From assembly GCA_031761405.1 (NCBI GenBank), contig JASEVX010000007.1:31971677-32035676 (forward strand): a DNA stretch of 64,000 nt, in the 5' to 3' direction. The position numbers and the translations under genes were made by a program. Below, piece by piece: positions 33,401-45,111 of this stretch; positions within the stretch are counted from its first letter, which is position 1; every line of letters begins with the position of its first letter. The stretch is from Serripes groenlandicus (taxonomy: Eukaryota > Mollusca > Bivalvia > Cardiida > Cardiidae). The notes below the pieces were generated by a model, which searched no databases, had not been told where the DNA came from, and worked only from the letters and a program-made list of their open reading frames with translations.

Positions 33401-33812
33401 GGGGAGGGGAGTGATAATATGACAGGCAGATACAAAGACTTAGCGAGGGTCAGCTGTCAACCTAACAAGGAATATGTCAACATTGACAGTAACAAAATGA
33501 TAACTATTGTAATTAAGACCTATTATGACGTCTGTCCGAGATGTGTTATATTCAATATTAAAAAAAGACAATGAAGGGAAACAACCTCGGCCAAACGACA
33601 GTGACCTTTAAGATTGCACGAACATGTATACAATATACACAATGAAACGTGTCAAATCGATGAATCGATATGAATCTAGTCGTATACAACAGAGCTTATT
33701 GAGTTAATGCAAATGCTAATTATAAGTAAGTAAAATATGTCTTGCTTCCTAAATCGACGATGACATGTAAATTACCAAGCTTTTGACAGTATGCTGTACG
33801 CCGCTTTCAAAC
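33401..33812. other. intergenic, nothing recognised
   Basis: Short unique-looking AT-rich DNA between the GA tract and the 113-bp array. Confidence 0.35.
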
Positions 33813-36687
33813 GTAGTTTAGTTGTGTCACGGCATTTCCTTGTTAGCATTTAATTACGGTTTGTCTGACACCGGTATACGGCCAAAGTACTAATACCATA
33901 GTCCCTTTCTCTCTCCCTCTCTCTCGTACTTTAGTTGTGTCACGGCATTTCCTTGTTAGTATTTAATTACGGTTTGTCTGACACCGGTATACGGTCAAAG
34001 TACTAATACCATAGTCCCTTTCTCTCTCCCTCTCTCTCGTACTTTAGTTGTGTCACGGCATTTCCTTGTTAGCATTTAATTACGGTTTGTCTGACACCGG
34101 TATACGGTCAAAGTACTAATACCATAGTCCCTTTCTCTCTCCCTCTCTCTCGTACTTTAGTTGTGTCACGGCATTTCCTTGTTAGCATTTAATTACGGTT
34201 TGTCTGACACCGGTATACGGTCAAAGTACTAATACCATAGTCCCTTTCTCTCTCCCTCTCTCTCTCGTACTTTAGTTGTGTCACGGCATTTCCTTGTTAG
34301 CATTTAATTACGGTTTGTCTGACACCGGTATACGGTCAAAGTACTAATACCATAGTCCCTTTCTCTCTCCCCCTCTCTCGTACTTTAGTTGTGTCACGGC
34401 ATTTCCTTGTTAGCATTTAATTACGGTTTGTCTGACACCGGTATACGGTCAAAGTACTGATACCATAGTCCCTTTCTCTCTCCCTCTCTCTCGTACTTTA
34501 GTTTTGTCACGGCATTTCCTTGTTAGCATTTAATTACGGTTTGTCTGACACTGGTATACGGTCAAAGTACTAATACCATAGTCCCTTTCTCTCTCCCCCT
34601 CTCTCGTACTTTAGTTTTGTCACGGCATTTCCTTGTTAGCATTTAATTACGGTTTGTCTGACACCGGTATACGGTCAAAGTACTAATACCATAGTCCCTT
34701 TCTCTCTCCCCCTCTCTCGTACTTTAGTTGTGTCACGGCATTTCCTTGTTAGCATTTAATTACGGTTTGTCTGACACCGGTATACGGTCAAAGTACTAAT
34801 ACCATAGTCCCTTTCTCTCTCCCCCTCTCTCGTACTTTAGTTGTGTCACGGCATTTCCTTGTTAGCATTTAATTACGGTTTGTCTGACACCGGTATACGG
34901 TCAAAGTACTAATACCATAGTCCCTTTCTCTCTCCCCTCTCTCGTACTTTAGTTGTGTCACGGCATTTCCTTGTTAGCATTTAATTACGGTTTGTCTGAC
35001 ACCGGTATACGGTCAAAGTACTGATACCATAGTCCCTTTCTCTCTCCCTCTCTCTCGTACTTTAGTTTTGTCACGGCATTTCCTTGTTAGCATTTAATTA
35101 CGGTTTTGTCTGACACTGGTATACACGGTCAAAGAACTAATACCATAGTCCCTTTCTCTCTCCCCTCTCTCGTACTTTAGTTGTGTCACGGCATTTTCCT
35201 TGTTAGCATTTAATTACGGTTTGTCTGACACCGGTATACGGTCAAAGTACTAATACCATAGTCCCTTTCTCTCTCCCCCTCTCTCGTACTTTAGTTGTGT
35301 CACGCATTTCCTTGTTAGCATTTAATTACGGTTTGTCTGACACCGGTATACGGTCAAAGTACTGATACCATAGTCCCTTTCTCTCTCCCCCCTCTCTCGT
35401 ACTTTAGTTTTGTCACGGCATTTCTTGTTAGCATTTAATTATGGTTTGTCTGACACCGGTATACGGTCAAAGTACTGATACCATAGTCCCTTTCTCTCTC
35501 CTCTCATCTCGTACTTTAGTTGTGTCACGGCATTTCCTTGTTAGCATTTAATTACGGTTTGTCTGACACCGGTATACGGTCAAAGTACTGATACCATAGT
35601 CCCTTCTCTCTACCCCCTCTCTCGTACTTTAGTTGTGTCACGGCATTTCCTTGTTAGCATTTAATTACGGTTTGTCTGACACCGGTATACGGTCAAAGTA
35701 CTAATACCATAGTCCCTTTCTCTCTCCCCCTCTCTCGTACTTTAGTTTTGTCACGCATTTTCCTTGTTAGCCATTTAATTACGGTTTGTCTGACACCGGT
35801 ATACGGTCAAAGTACTGTTACCATAGTCCCTTTCTCTCTCCCTCTCTCTCGTACTTTAGTTGTGTCACGGCATTTCCTTGTTAGCATTTAATTACGGTTT
35901 GTCTGACACTGGTAGTACGGTCAAAGTACTGATACCATAGTCCCTTTCTCTCTCCCTCTCTCTCGTACTTTAGTTGTGTCACGGCATTTCCTTGTTAGCA
36001 TTTAATTACGGTTGTCTGACACCGGTATAACGGTCAAAGTACTAATACCATAGTCCCTGTCTCTCGTCCCTCTCTCTGGTACTTTAGTTTTGTCACGGCC
36101 TTTCCTTGTTAGCATTTAATTACGGTTTGTCTGACACCGGTATACGGTCAAAGTACTAATACCATAGTCCCTTTCTCTCTCCCTCTCTCTGGTACTTTAG
36201 TTGTGTCACGGCATTTCCTTGTTAGCATTTAATCTACGGTTGTCTGACACTGGTCATCACGGTCAAAGTACTGATACCATAGTCCCTTTCTCTCTCCTCC
36301 TCCTCTCGTACTTTAGTTTTGTCACAGCATTTCCCTTGTTAGCATTTAATTACGGTTTGTCTGACACCGGTATACGGTCAAAGTACTGATACCATAAGTC
36401 CCTTTCTCTTTCCCTCTCTCTGGTACTTTAGTTGTGTCACGGCATTTCCTTGTTAGCATTAATTACGGTTTGTCTGACACTGGTATACGGTCAAAGTACT
36501 GATACCATAGTCCCTTTCTCTCTCCCTCTCTCTCGTACTTTAGTTTTGTCACAGCAGTTCCTTGTTAGCATTTAATTACGGTTTGTCTGACACCGGTATA
36601 CGGTCAAAGTACTAATACCATAGTCCCTTTCTCTCTTCCTCTCTCTCGTACTTTAGTTTTGTCACGGCATTTCCTTGTTAGCATTTA
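33813..36687. repeat. 113-bp minisatellite, about 25 units, runs into gap
   Basis: cgtactttag landmarks fall at 33925, 34038 and 34151 (113 bp). Each unit has tcacggcatttccttgttag, gtttgtctgacaccggtata and a (CT)n tail of variable length. Early units are nearly identical. From about 35100 on, single-base indels become frequent. The array ends at the N run. Confidence 0.95.
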
Positions 36688-36887
36688 NNNNNNNNNNNNN
36701 NNNNNNNNNNNNNNNNNNNNNNNNNNNNNNNNNNNNNNNNNNNNNNNNNNNNNNNNNNNNNNNNNNNNNNNNNNNNNNNNNNNNNNNNNNNNNNNNNNNN
36801 NNNNNNNNNNNNNNNNNNNNNNNNNNNNNNNNNNNNNNNNNNNNNNNNNNNNNNNNNNNNNNNNNNNNNNNNNNNNNNNNNNNNNNN
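36688..36887. other. assembly gap, 200 N
   Basis: Exactly 200 N immediately after a partial 113-bp unit; the far side (ttgcgtccaccgaaaaatg) is not the array. The gap probably stands for an uncounted number of further units plus the array's right edge. Frames that cross it are artefacts. Confidence 0.97.
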
Positions 36888-37377
36888 TTGCGTCCACCGA
36901 AAAATGTTGTAGTTGCCTCTGTGAAGAAGTATGACAAACACGTGCAAACGCATAGTCTAACCAGATTCGACCATGCCCGCCTGCACAGATAACGTCTGAC
37001 AAATCCGCGGAAGAGTATTTGTTTTACTCGAATATCAAACGATGACATCCTGTGACTTGGGGTCTTGATGGCACTCCATCTCGGCATTATTTTTGTACAG
37101 CTAGTTGATCCGCACGTCTATATTTTATTCGGAATGCGTATCTACATCATTGTGATATATAGGAGAACAATGAAAGCTCGTGACAGACTGTGTAGATACA
37201 AAGGCTCGCCTGAGTTCTCACTGAAGGCAGATGCATTAAGACTGCCAAATCGCTAGATCGGCTTCCATTTAAAGCAATATCAAGTAATTTACAATTCACC
37301 AATGACACTTCTCGAAAATCACCGGCTTATAATAATTAGAATACGATTGAAACGGCGTTAAGCCCTGATAAAACAAA
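36888..37377. other. intergenic, nothing firmly recognised
   Basis: No gene was recognised. A SINE tail remnant (gaaacggcgttaagccctga, 37350-37369) lies just before the next MITE. Confidence 0.35.
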
Positions 37378-37642
37378 TGAGCCGTCCCGCGAGAAAAACC
37401 AATAGTGTGGAATCTGCGTAAAGCATCTACCCGACCAGCCTAAGCATGCCGCGAAGGCTTACCCGGATAGACACTTTTCGCTTCCTGTGGATTTTCTGTT
37501 CAAGGTATCATTACTCTATACCTATATATCCAACTGAGACGGAATTTGTCGGCCCGGATTAGTCTGCGCAGATTGCGCATGCCGTTCTGGGTCGATACAT
37601 TACGCAAAGGCCGTAATGTTGGATTTCTCGCGGGACGGCTCA
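37378..37642 (+). mobile_element. family C MITE
   Basis: tgagccgtcccgcgagaaaa left and ttctcgcgggacggctca right; interior gcatgccgcgaaggcttacc, ttcctgtggattttctgttc and ggtcgatacattacgcaaag. Frames of 60-64 residues here are element sequence. Confidence 0.85.
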
Positions 37643-40444
37643 AATATAATATTGACAAAAGAAGTAAATGTAAGCTGTACACGTTGAAAGTTCATAGAAG
37701 AGAGAATGTCAATCAAAAATATATAATCGTGTCAAAATAATTTGTCAAGTCATTCTGAAGCGATTGAAATATACGTTTATCTGCGTTTAGTCACATCGTT
37801 CGACTTGGGCGTGTTCAGAGTACACTGATACGCCATGCATTTGTGTCACATCCATGCAGTATCGAGAAAAAAAGAATTTGCAGAATTGCAAACGTGTGCC
37901 TTTCTGCAACACGGGATCACGAGAATGGGGTGTAATCAGGCTTCAATACAATCACAGTTAAATCTATGCTTAGAATTTGTGCTTAATTATCTAACTTGTC
38001 AGAAGCAAATTATTTCTTCAAATTGACCATTCAGAAGTCTTATTTCAAACATTCAGTTCATTTCTGAGCACTGAGAGCGTTTTCAGAGTTTTATGGTTTC
38101 CGGCACTGTCTAAAACACAGTTCGATTAAAAACACTGCAGTGCTGACGGCCTGGGGGCTGCTGGAAGGTTGGATTTTTCGACGCACGGGCCCTATATTTC
38201 ACGTGAATTATTTCGTGGGTTAGGGGGAGTCGGGCACGGGCCATTTGGGCCCCCGCTAAATCCGCCACTACATTTGCCACGTTTTTTCTTTGTTTACCTT
38301 AATTTGTCCACGCACGGGCACTACTGACCCCCGGTAAATCCGCAACTGTATATTTCACGTGACTTCTTTCTTTTTTTCCCGCGTCCATATTTGACCTCTC
38401 GGCGCATTATCTTAAACTTATATTGGAGTAATTAAACGCCTTAAGTTTTTCAATGATGTTTCACAACATTAAAATGATATGTATGGGGCAGATGGGGTGC
38501 TAACAGCAATTGGCAGGCTGCCAACTCTGAAACAAATGGTATTACTACTATGACCAGGGGCTAAAGCCCAAGCCAAAAACGAGTTTATTTTATGTTATAA
38601 CGTCCCATTCAAGTGACGTATGATTTATACCACGCCAATGCAGATGACTATGTAATGTATTATATATACCTTTCTACTGAGCCTTAGTGCAGGGGTACAA
38701 TTTATAAAAACTCAACCCGTTACTGTACAGACATGCCTGAATAATTATTCTTGAAACTGTTAATAAACATCCGACGCATATTTTCACGCTAGTGGCGTCA
38801 TTTAGAAATGAATGGCGTCATCGTTCAACGTATGTTTATGCATTTAACGGACGTGTAGGTAATATTATACCAATTCAATTCCCTCTTTGTTTTCTTGTAA
38901 ATCAACCATTTTCAACCCTCGATTGTCACACTTTCTAAACGGTTTACTGATAGAACATCCCCAAATCATTGAAAATAGTTTACATCTAAGCTTTACAAAA
39001 ATGTAAGAACATTGGGCAAGAGGGTCTTGTACTACTTAAGAAAGAAATCAACCCTCGAAGATGGTTACCGTCATATTTTACACAATCGGGCAAGGCCAAC
39101 ACTTCTTTTTCATTTTACTTTCACTTCACACAAGTTCAATTAAAATCAAACAGTTCATGTGCATCCTATGTATACATATTAACAAATCAAATTCATTGCC
39201 AACTATTTCAATGCATTCAGGTGAGGGTAAACACTAATTTCTACGCAAACAAAGGTTTGTATGGAGTATTTGGCTAAGTACAACCTTAGCTCTTGGTGCT
39301 TACCTACCTGACAAATAACTCGTTTAAAAAAAGAGATGTTAATGAAAAAAAATGTTTTAAAAGAGTAGTTCCGACATTGCTCCAAAAGGGATATCATCAC
39401 TATTGGCAATACTCACTGTGAACATTTAAATAATATTTATAAAGCATTGATAAATATAAGTAGTTCATTGATTAAATAAAATAAGTATTGTATTATAAAA
39501 TCATTTCATAACAAATCCCTTAATCATAGAGCAAACGAATGAAAGCAACTGTTGTCGTAAGTCGCGACCTAGGTCTACATGGTGATATATTAAATCATAA
39601 ATCATGAGATAAAAGAGGGCAACAGTGACACAACTTCTACGACACTGGTGTCACATAGGAAGAAGTGAGCTTGACATCAACGTATTAATCAAGATTTTGA
39701 AAAACAATTCATTTAAAACTTCTGAAGAAAACATGTAAAAAGCTGGCGAATGAAAACCTGCTCTTCTGACAGATTGTATACAGGCGAATAATGAGGCTTT
39801 TATGCGGTAGTCGACTTTTTTAAACATTGTGACTTAAAATGGTATTACTCACAATGAACTATTCGACTAAATGCAAAGCTATACTTGCATGTATAGAGCA
39901 TTTCAATAGCTTGTTACAGATGTTTTCAAGATCGTCAGCTGCGGACGTGTTGTATCTTGGTTTAATGCTTTGCGAAGTCAACGCGGCAAGTTATGATAAC
40001 TTATTATAACACTTTGAATGACAGGTCGAAGGAAACATAATGTGTGGCAGTTTGTAAGCTGTTGCGAATTTTAATACTAAGAGGAAAAAAAACGTGTTCG
40101 GACATGTATTTGTCGTAATTAATTACAACTTCTCTGACAGGGTCGGATGATGTAAGTTTAATGCAATTATTACACTTGCATCTGTCTCTTTCAATTTCAA
40201 TTTGTATAAATCTAGTAACGTGCCATAGATTCATTATGGTATATGTAACAACCAGTGTATTTTATTGAAACAGATCGTTAAATATACCACACTACGCCCA
40301 TCACACCAAGACCGCTCATTTGAATTTTATGACTTCAGGGTCATTTAAACATTGAAAGTATTTATACTTGATTTCTAAAAAAACATACACAATGCTATGC
40401 TAGTTTCTTTTTCTTATTTATATACATGGATTAAGTTCAAAATT
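37643..40444. other. 2.8 kb without recognised genes
   Basis: AT-rich. Around 38190-38350, gacgcacgggccctatattt / cacgcacgggcactactgac and two ccgctaaatccgccacta-like pieces form imperfect direct repeats, perhaps ends of a decayed hAT-type element. No exon with splice sites was recognised in the remainder. Confidence 0.35.
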
Positions 40445-41045
40445 AAACCTTACACACATACAACAAATCTGACTTTGAAAACATCTTGGCAAAAGTATGG
40501 AAATTCTTTTTAAATGAGAAAGTTGGGAAATATTTGGGTACGATGAGGAAGTGCCCATATTGAGCAATGTGACCTTATTTAACTATGTATTGTATTAAAA
40601 AAGACGTCTGCTACAAACGTATCAAAATGTGTCAAAACGCGTCTGCATGTATGAAAATGTATAAACAAAGTTCCATTCGTGTTATTATATGTTATATAGT
40701 ACTCTTAACACGGACATAAACGTAAATATGCAAACGACCGAGTAGAACAATACATTTTCTACAGAATATCTTATGCCTACCTTTAATTGCGATATAAATT
40801 CCCTGTACAAGGACGTGCATGCTAATTAACATGGGGCAGTCAGAGTCATACAATTTTATTAATTAGCCTTTTCCGCATACATAAGCATTCTGACGCCTCG
40901 GCAGCAGCTCATTATGGGCAATTTACCTTTTTGCCACAATGTTTTCAACTCTATTCAATCTTTATACTTTTATTTGTTAACCTGTTTTTGTCTATATGTT
41001 TTCAAAGTCGTCGATCGCTTATTTGCTGTAATTGGTAAAGGGTTT
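40445..41045. mobile_element. decayed family A/B relics
   Basis: accttacacacatacaacaa ... tttgaaaacatcttggcaaa (40447-40665), then ccttttccgcatacataagc ... ttggtaaagggttta (40867-41045) with gacgcctcggcagcag and tttttgccacaatgttttca. Confidence 0.5.
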
Positions 41046-41098
41046 ATGCTGTAAATTAAATGTTTAACAATTTATTTCACACGAAACCTAACAGTCGG

Positions 41099-41285
41099 AA
41101 ACTCTTCAATCATCGACCACTTGGTCTTTATCAAGATTAAAAATATACAACAGAAATTTATGTGCAGTCCATCTTTGTGGACTGCACATACATTTCTGTT
41201 GTTTAAAGACCAAGTTGTCGAAAATTCGATAATTAAAGAGTTTCAATCATATAAAGTGTTTACTGACTTTCTTCCCTTTGGAAAG
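41099..41285. mobile_element. family E foldback element with inner hairpin
   Basis: Outer inverted ends gaaactctt / aagagtttc; inner arms cgaccacttggtcttta / taaagaccaagttgtcg; innermost stem 41147-41171 with 41178-41202 (acaacagaaatttatgtgca...). The flank (ataaagtgtttactgacttt) is shared with 27410-27445. Confidence 0.7.
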
Positions 41286-41385
41286 TGTTAACGGTCGGGA
41301 GTATTGGAATAAACGATGATCATAAAGTGTAGACATTTATTTGATCAAATTCGTTCACTACACTAATTCAATAACAGTCGGGGTG

Positions 41386-41521
41386 GAAAAGCAGCCAGTT
41401 GCATGGAAACAATGTTTATAGTACTGGTGTGAGAAAGCCAGGACACACATTGATAGGTGAACTGGCCGCCGTGATATGACTGAAAACTCTTGGAAATTCA
41501 TTTAAACCCCAATCAATTAAT
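41386..41521 (+). mobile_element. SINE 3' half
   Basis: gtggaaaagcagccagttgc, tggtgtgagaaagccaggac, aggtgaactggccgccgtga and a ccccaatcaattaat tail; the tRNA-like head is absent. Confidence 0.65.
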
Positions 41522-41522
41522 A

Positions 41523-41735
41523 AATCGTTCATTACAGACGTACAGTGTGCTTGTACGACAAATTGTCTAACTGATCACAGTATTCGGTTAATTAATCGTT
41601 CATTACAGGCGTCAAGTGTGCTTGTACGACAAGTTGTCTAACTGATCACAGTATTCGGTTAATTAATCGTTCATTACAGGCTTCCAGTGTGCTTGTACGA
41701 CAAATTGTCTAACTGATCACAGTGTATGTATGCGC
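41523..41735. repeat. 71-bp tandem repeat x 3
   Basis: aatcgttcattacag at 41523, 41594 and 41665. Each unit carries gtgtgcttgtacgacaa and gtctaactgatcacag. The array begins inside the SINE tail (aatcaattaataaatcg). Confidence 0.9.
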
Positions 41736-42417
41736 TGTCAAATCTAGATCTAGTAAGTTGCATAGTCACACAACTCAGATCGCGGTCTGAGCTCAAATTC
41801 TAGATCGTCCAAAATCATCTCACATGACTGATAACATTCAGTTTTAATCGTCTAACGACAATTGACTTTAAAACTTAATTGTATATATATTGGAAAACAA
41901 TATACAATACAATACAATACATGTTATTTCATTTAGACACATTTGCCTATGGTAAATAACAAACAAGTATGTACAATTTACAAAACGTAATCCCTTTACG
42001 AGAAGCAAAAATAAAATAAATAATGAATATTGACTAATTGTTCCGATAATATGATAATATAAACAATAACTATAACAATTGAGACACCTACAATAGTGCA
42101 TGCCAATATTAAACTATATAACTGTATACAGTCTGATATCGGCCTTCACCACACCTCCATATCCCACAATTTACATTGATATTCATTCAATCAAAACAAG
42201 ATGTCGGTGAAGATAATTGTAAGTGTGTAGATCGAGATCAGACAACATAACTAGGCAGTCTGATCTATGTCCTGAAAACAGCCAGTGGCATGAAAATACT
42301 GATTATAAACACTGTAAAACAGTTCAAACGATATCATTTGTCACAATTTGTAGGAAAAAGACAGGCTGAGTATAACATCAACATATGAAGAAGCATTGCT
42401 TGATTGATTACAATATA
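41736..42417. other. intergenic, nothing recognised
   Basis: AT-rich. A possible SINE scrap (acagccagtggcatgaaaat) lies near 42279. No gene signal. Confidence 0.35.
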
Positions 42418-42656
42418 TGAGCCGTCCCGCGAGAAAACCAATATTGTGGACTCGGAGTAAACTATGGACCGAATTAGCCTAAGCATGCCGCGCTGGCTTA
42501 CCCGGATAGACACTTTTCGCCTCCTGTGGATTTTCTGTTTCAGGAATCATTACTCTATACTTCTTTTCGCCCGGATCAGTCTGCGCGGAGCACAGACTGA
42601 TCTTGATCGATGTAATACACAGAGGCCATAATGGTTTTTTTTTCGCGGGACGGCTT
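42418..42656 (+). mobile_element. family C MITE
   Basis: tgagccgtcccgcgagaaaa left; tttcgcgggacggctt right; interior gcatgccgcgctggcttacc and cctcctgtggattttctgtt. The 3' interior is shortened. The 83-residue minus frame is element sequence. Confidence 0.8.
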
Positions 42657-42935
42657 GTATAATGTATAACGCCACTCAGACATGCCGGTGTGTTCCTTGT
42701 ACATGTACATTTTCTCATGCCATTGCTCATATTATGCTATCATAATTACAATGGGGTGAAGACGTTATCATAACTGTCACTGTTTTGTTTCTTACCTGTT
42801 ATAGCATAGCTGGTATGTAAATGAGACGGTTTGTTTCGTTCATATTCAAATTAGCCCGTCTCTATGTAGTCGCGTTTGAAGCAGTAAATAAATTGATTAA
42901 CGGCATAACCTGGGAATAGATAAACAGCTCTTAAA

Positions 42936-43095
42936 CCATTTCCTACAAACAACAATTATGCAGCAGACGTCTATGGAACATCAAGATAATATAGGGAATC
43001 TCTATTAATTATTTAAAGAAGAATTATAAAATAGAGTTTTCACATTATTTTCAAAAGTCGTCTGATGCCGATGCGTCAATGTGGGAAAGGGTCAA
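42936..43095. mobile_element. decayed family A/B relic
   Basis: aaaccatttcctacaaacaa, gcagcagacgtctatggaac and ttcaaaagtcgtctgatgcc ... gtgggaaagggtcaa are recognisable. Confidence 0.5.
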
Positions 43096-43264
43096 ATCTT
43101 CGTTATAGATAGAATACATGTCGCATCAAACCATTGTATCAATGCATTCAATTATCATATTAAAGAGAGTTCATTAAAAAAAAAATTATTATTTCAAAAT
43201 ATTGTCTGGTCCATGCCTGTGTTGTGCTGCGCTTTCTGTGTTGAAGAATGTTATGTAACTACAC

Positions 43265-43339
43265 CAATCTCATTAAAACCAGATCTTAACTCACACACTC
43301 GTACATAGAAGTTGTTTTGGTCTGATTTTAATGAGATTG
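43265..43339. mobile_element. 75-bp micro-MITE, ~10-bp TSD
   Basis: caatctcattaaaaccagat at the left and ctgattttaatgagattg at the right are inverted. It is flanked by gtaactacac (43255-43264) and gtacctacac (43340-43349), a 10-bp duplication with one mismatch. Same ends and TSD length as 23686-23757. Confidence 0.75.
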
Positions 43340-43349
43340 GTACCTACAC

Positions 43350-43937
43350 GAACAATTCAACAAAGTTTAATTATAACGTAAAACAGATGCAGACATGGGC
43401 ACTCCAACAATGTAAGATAAATGTAACACAAACTATCTAAGTCCCTTTAACTCAAGCTAATAATAACAATGTCTCTGGAACTCCCACAGTATAAGTCAAC
43501 GTCAAGGTACTCCTTGTAATGCTTGTTGTTTTCAAAACTTGAATGTCAATTTATGCCAAATTGACTTCAGAACATCAACGTCGGTTTTATTAACTGACCA
43601 ATAAAATAGCATAATCAATTAACTCAATATTAGCCATTAGATATAACTTTAACAAATAAGATAAGCCGTGCAAATCACTGCTAAAACAGCTCAAGGCGAC
43701 AAATGGCATTCTTAACATCTATTGTTAACTTTCCAGTCGAAATGTCTGAGAAAGGGGATATAATTAAGAAAGGTTGATTGAATAACAATTACTTATAAAA
43801 ACTTTACAAACATCAAATATCCTTTTGATGTTTCTTGACAAGCCGTATTGACGGCATGATGTAAATTTGTAACATATTTCAATTCATCATCAACATTCAA
43901 ATTGTACATAATTAATAGCTAAAGTACGGTGTTCAAT
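43350..43937. other. intergenic, nothing recognised
   Basis: AT-rich sequence without recognised features. Confidence 0.35.
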
Positions 43938-44326
43938 TAGGGCTATCGTTGTTTCGACCTAGGATCGACAGTACGATAACGCGATGCGATAGTCCAAAAG
44001 TGCGATGCGATAGTACGAAAACGCGATGCGAAAGTGCGATGCGCGGATGCGATATTAATATAGTACTTTCGCATCCCCTTTTCGTACTATCGCATCGCGT
44101 TATCGTGGTTTCGACCTAGGGTATCGTACTATGGCATGGCGTTTTCGTACTATCGCATCGCGTTTTCGTACTATCGCATCGCGTTTTATTCCTTCACATC
44201 GCGTTTTCGTACTATCGCATCGTGTTTTCGTACTTTCGACCCTAGGTGTTCCGTTAGGGCCAAAGTTGTTTCGCGGTTTCGACCTAGGATCGACAGTACG
44301 ATAACGCGATGCGATAGTACGAAAAT
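43938..44326. repeat. CpG-rich inverted array of ~21-bp units
   Basis: cgatgcgatagtacgaaaac units (43970-44065) are followed by their reverse complement gttttcgtactatcgcatcg (44070-44235), then the opening segment tcgacctaggatcgacagta (43954) reappears at 44279. The whole can fold into one long hairpin. It is far richer in CG than its surroundings. The 75-residue frame here is repeat sequence. Confidence 0.85.
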
Positions 44327-44349
44327 CTATGTCTTTTTTTATATTGGTT

Positions 44350-44835
44350 ACAGCGCATGTTGATCCTTAACGAGTGTGCAGACAATAATTTGATAGGCTA
44401 GAGTAAAGGTCAATTGATAGGCTGGGTCAATGTCAATCAGAGACGACTTGTAATAGGCAGCCATTAGATATATACGAGCCTTACTTCAGCGAAGTCTAGG
44501 TGTGGTTATAATGAAATTGACATTAACATAAACTGAAGTAATATCAGGTTTTGTTGCTCATTATGTTAAATCATTTACTCAAATCGCTTGAGAACATTTT
44601 AGTAGAGTCTTGAAACACGACTTGTTATGTTGGTTTCAGCTCCTGTTAATCCTTAACGATTGTGCAGACGATAATTTGATAGGGTGGGGGTAAAGATCAA
44701 TTGATAGGCGGTCAATCTGAGACGACTTGTAATAGGCAGCCATTAGATATATACGAGCATTTGATACTTCAGCGAAGTTTAGATGTGGTTTTAATGAAAT
44801 TGCAAACATAAACGGAAGTAATATCAGACAGGTTG
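44350..44835 (+). repeat. ~290-bp direct duplication
   Basis: gatccttaacgagtgtgcag, gagacgacttgtaataggca, gccattagatatatacgagc, tcagcgaagt and gaagtaatatcag at 44361-44546 recur in order at 44649-44830 with moderate divergence and small indels. Confidence 0.75.
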
Positions 44836-45029
44836 TGTTGTTCATTATATTAAATCATTTTAGTAGATTCTTGAAAGACGATTCCAAGTAAGGTCATTGT
44901 TTGTTTTAGATACAGTCTGTAACGTGTATCCTTCTCTGTTGAACGAGAACTTTGGCGAGGAAACGACATCATGATATACAGACCAAGAAGTGTCAAAGGC
45001 ATGTTCCGTTTTGTTTGATTTATGTGTGT

Positions 45030-45111
45030 GTGAAACGTCGGAAAGAATGTTGGCCGAACATGAGTTCGAACTCAGCACACCTTGATTGAACCGACTGAGC
45101 TACCGGGGCTA
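45030..45111 (-). mobile_element. SINE 5' part (reverse)
   Basis: Reverse complement reads agccccggtagctcagtcgg, ggtgtgctgagttcgaactc and attctttccgacgtttcac, i.e. the head of the 10081 SINE with A and B boxes. The body is truncated. Confidence 0.65.

Noticed and set aside
32838..33435. Minus-strand frames of 90 and 183 residues and a plus-strand frame of 81 residues
   Set aside because: They translate (GA)n microsatellite (Ser/Leu or Arg/Glu runs) and have no non-repeat coding sequence.
36659..37087. Five frames of 91-141 residues across 36688-36887
   Set aside because: They exist only because the 200-N gap has no stop codons.
37643..40444. Search for exons of a further gene
   Set aside because: No GT-AG bounded open segment with recognisable protein features was found by eye; ab initio prediction with RNA evidence would be decisive.
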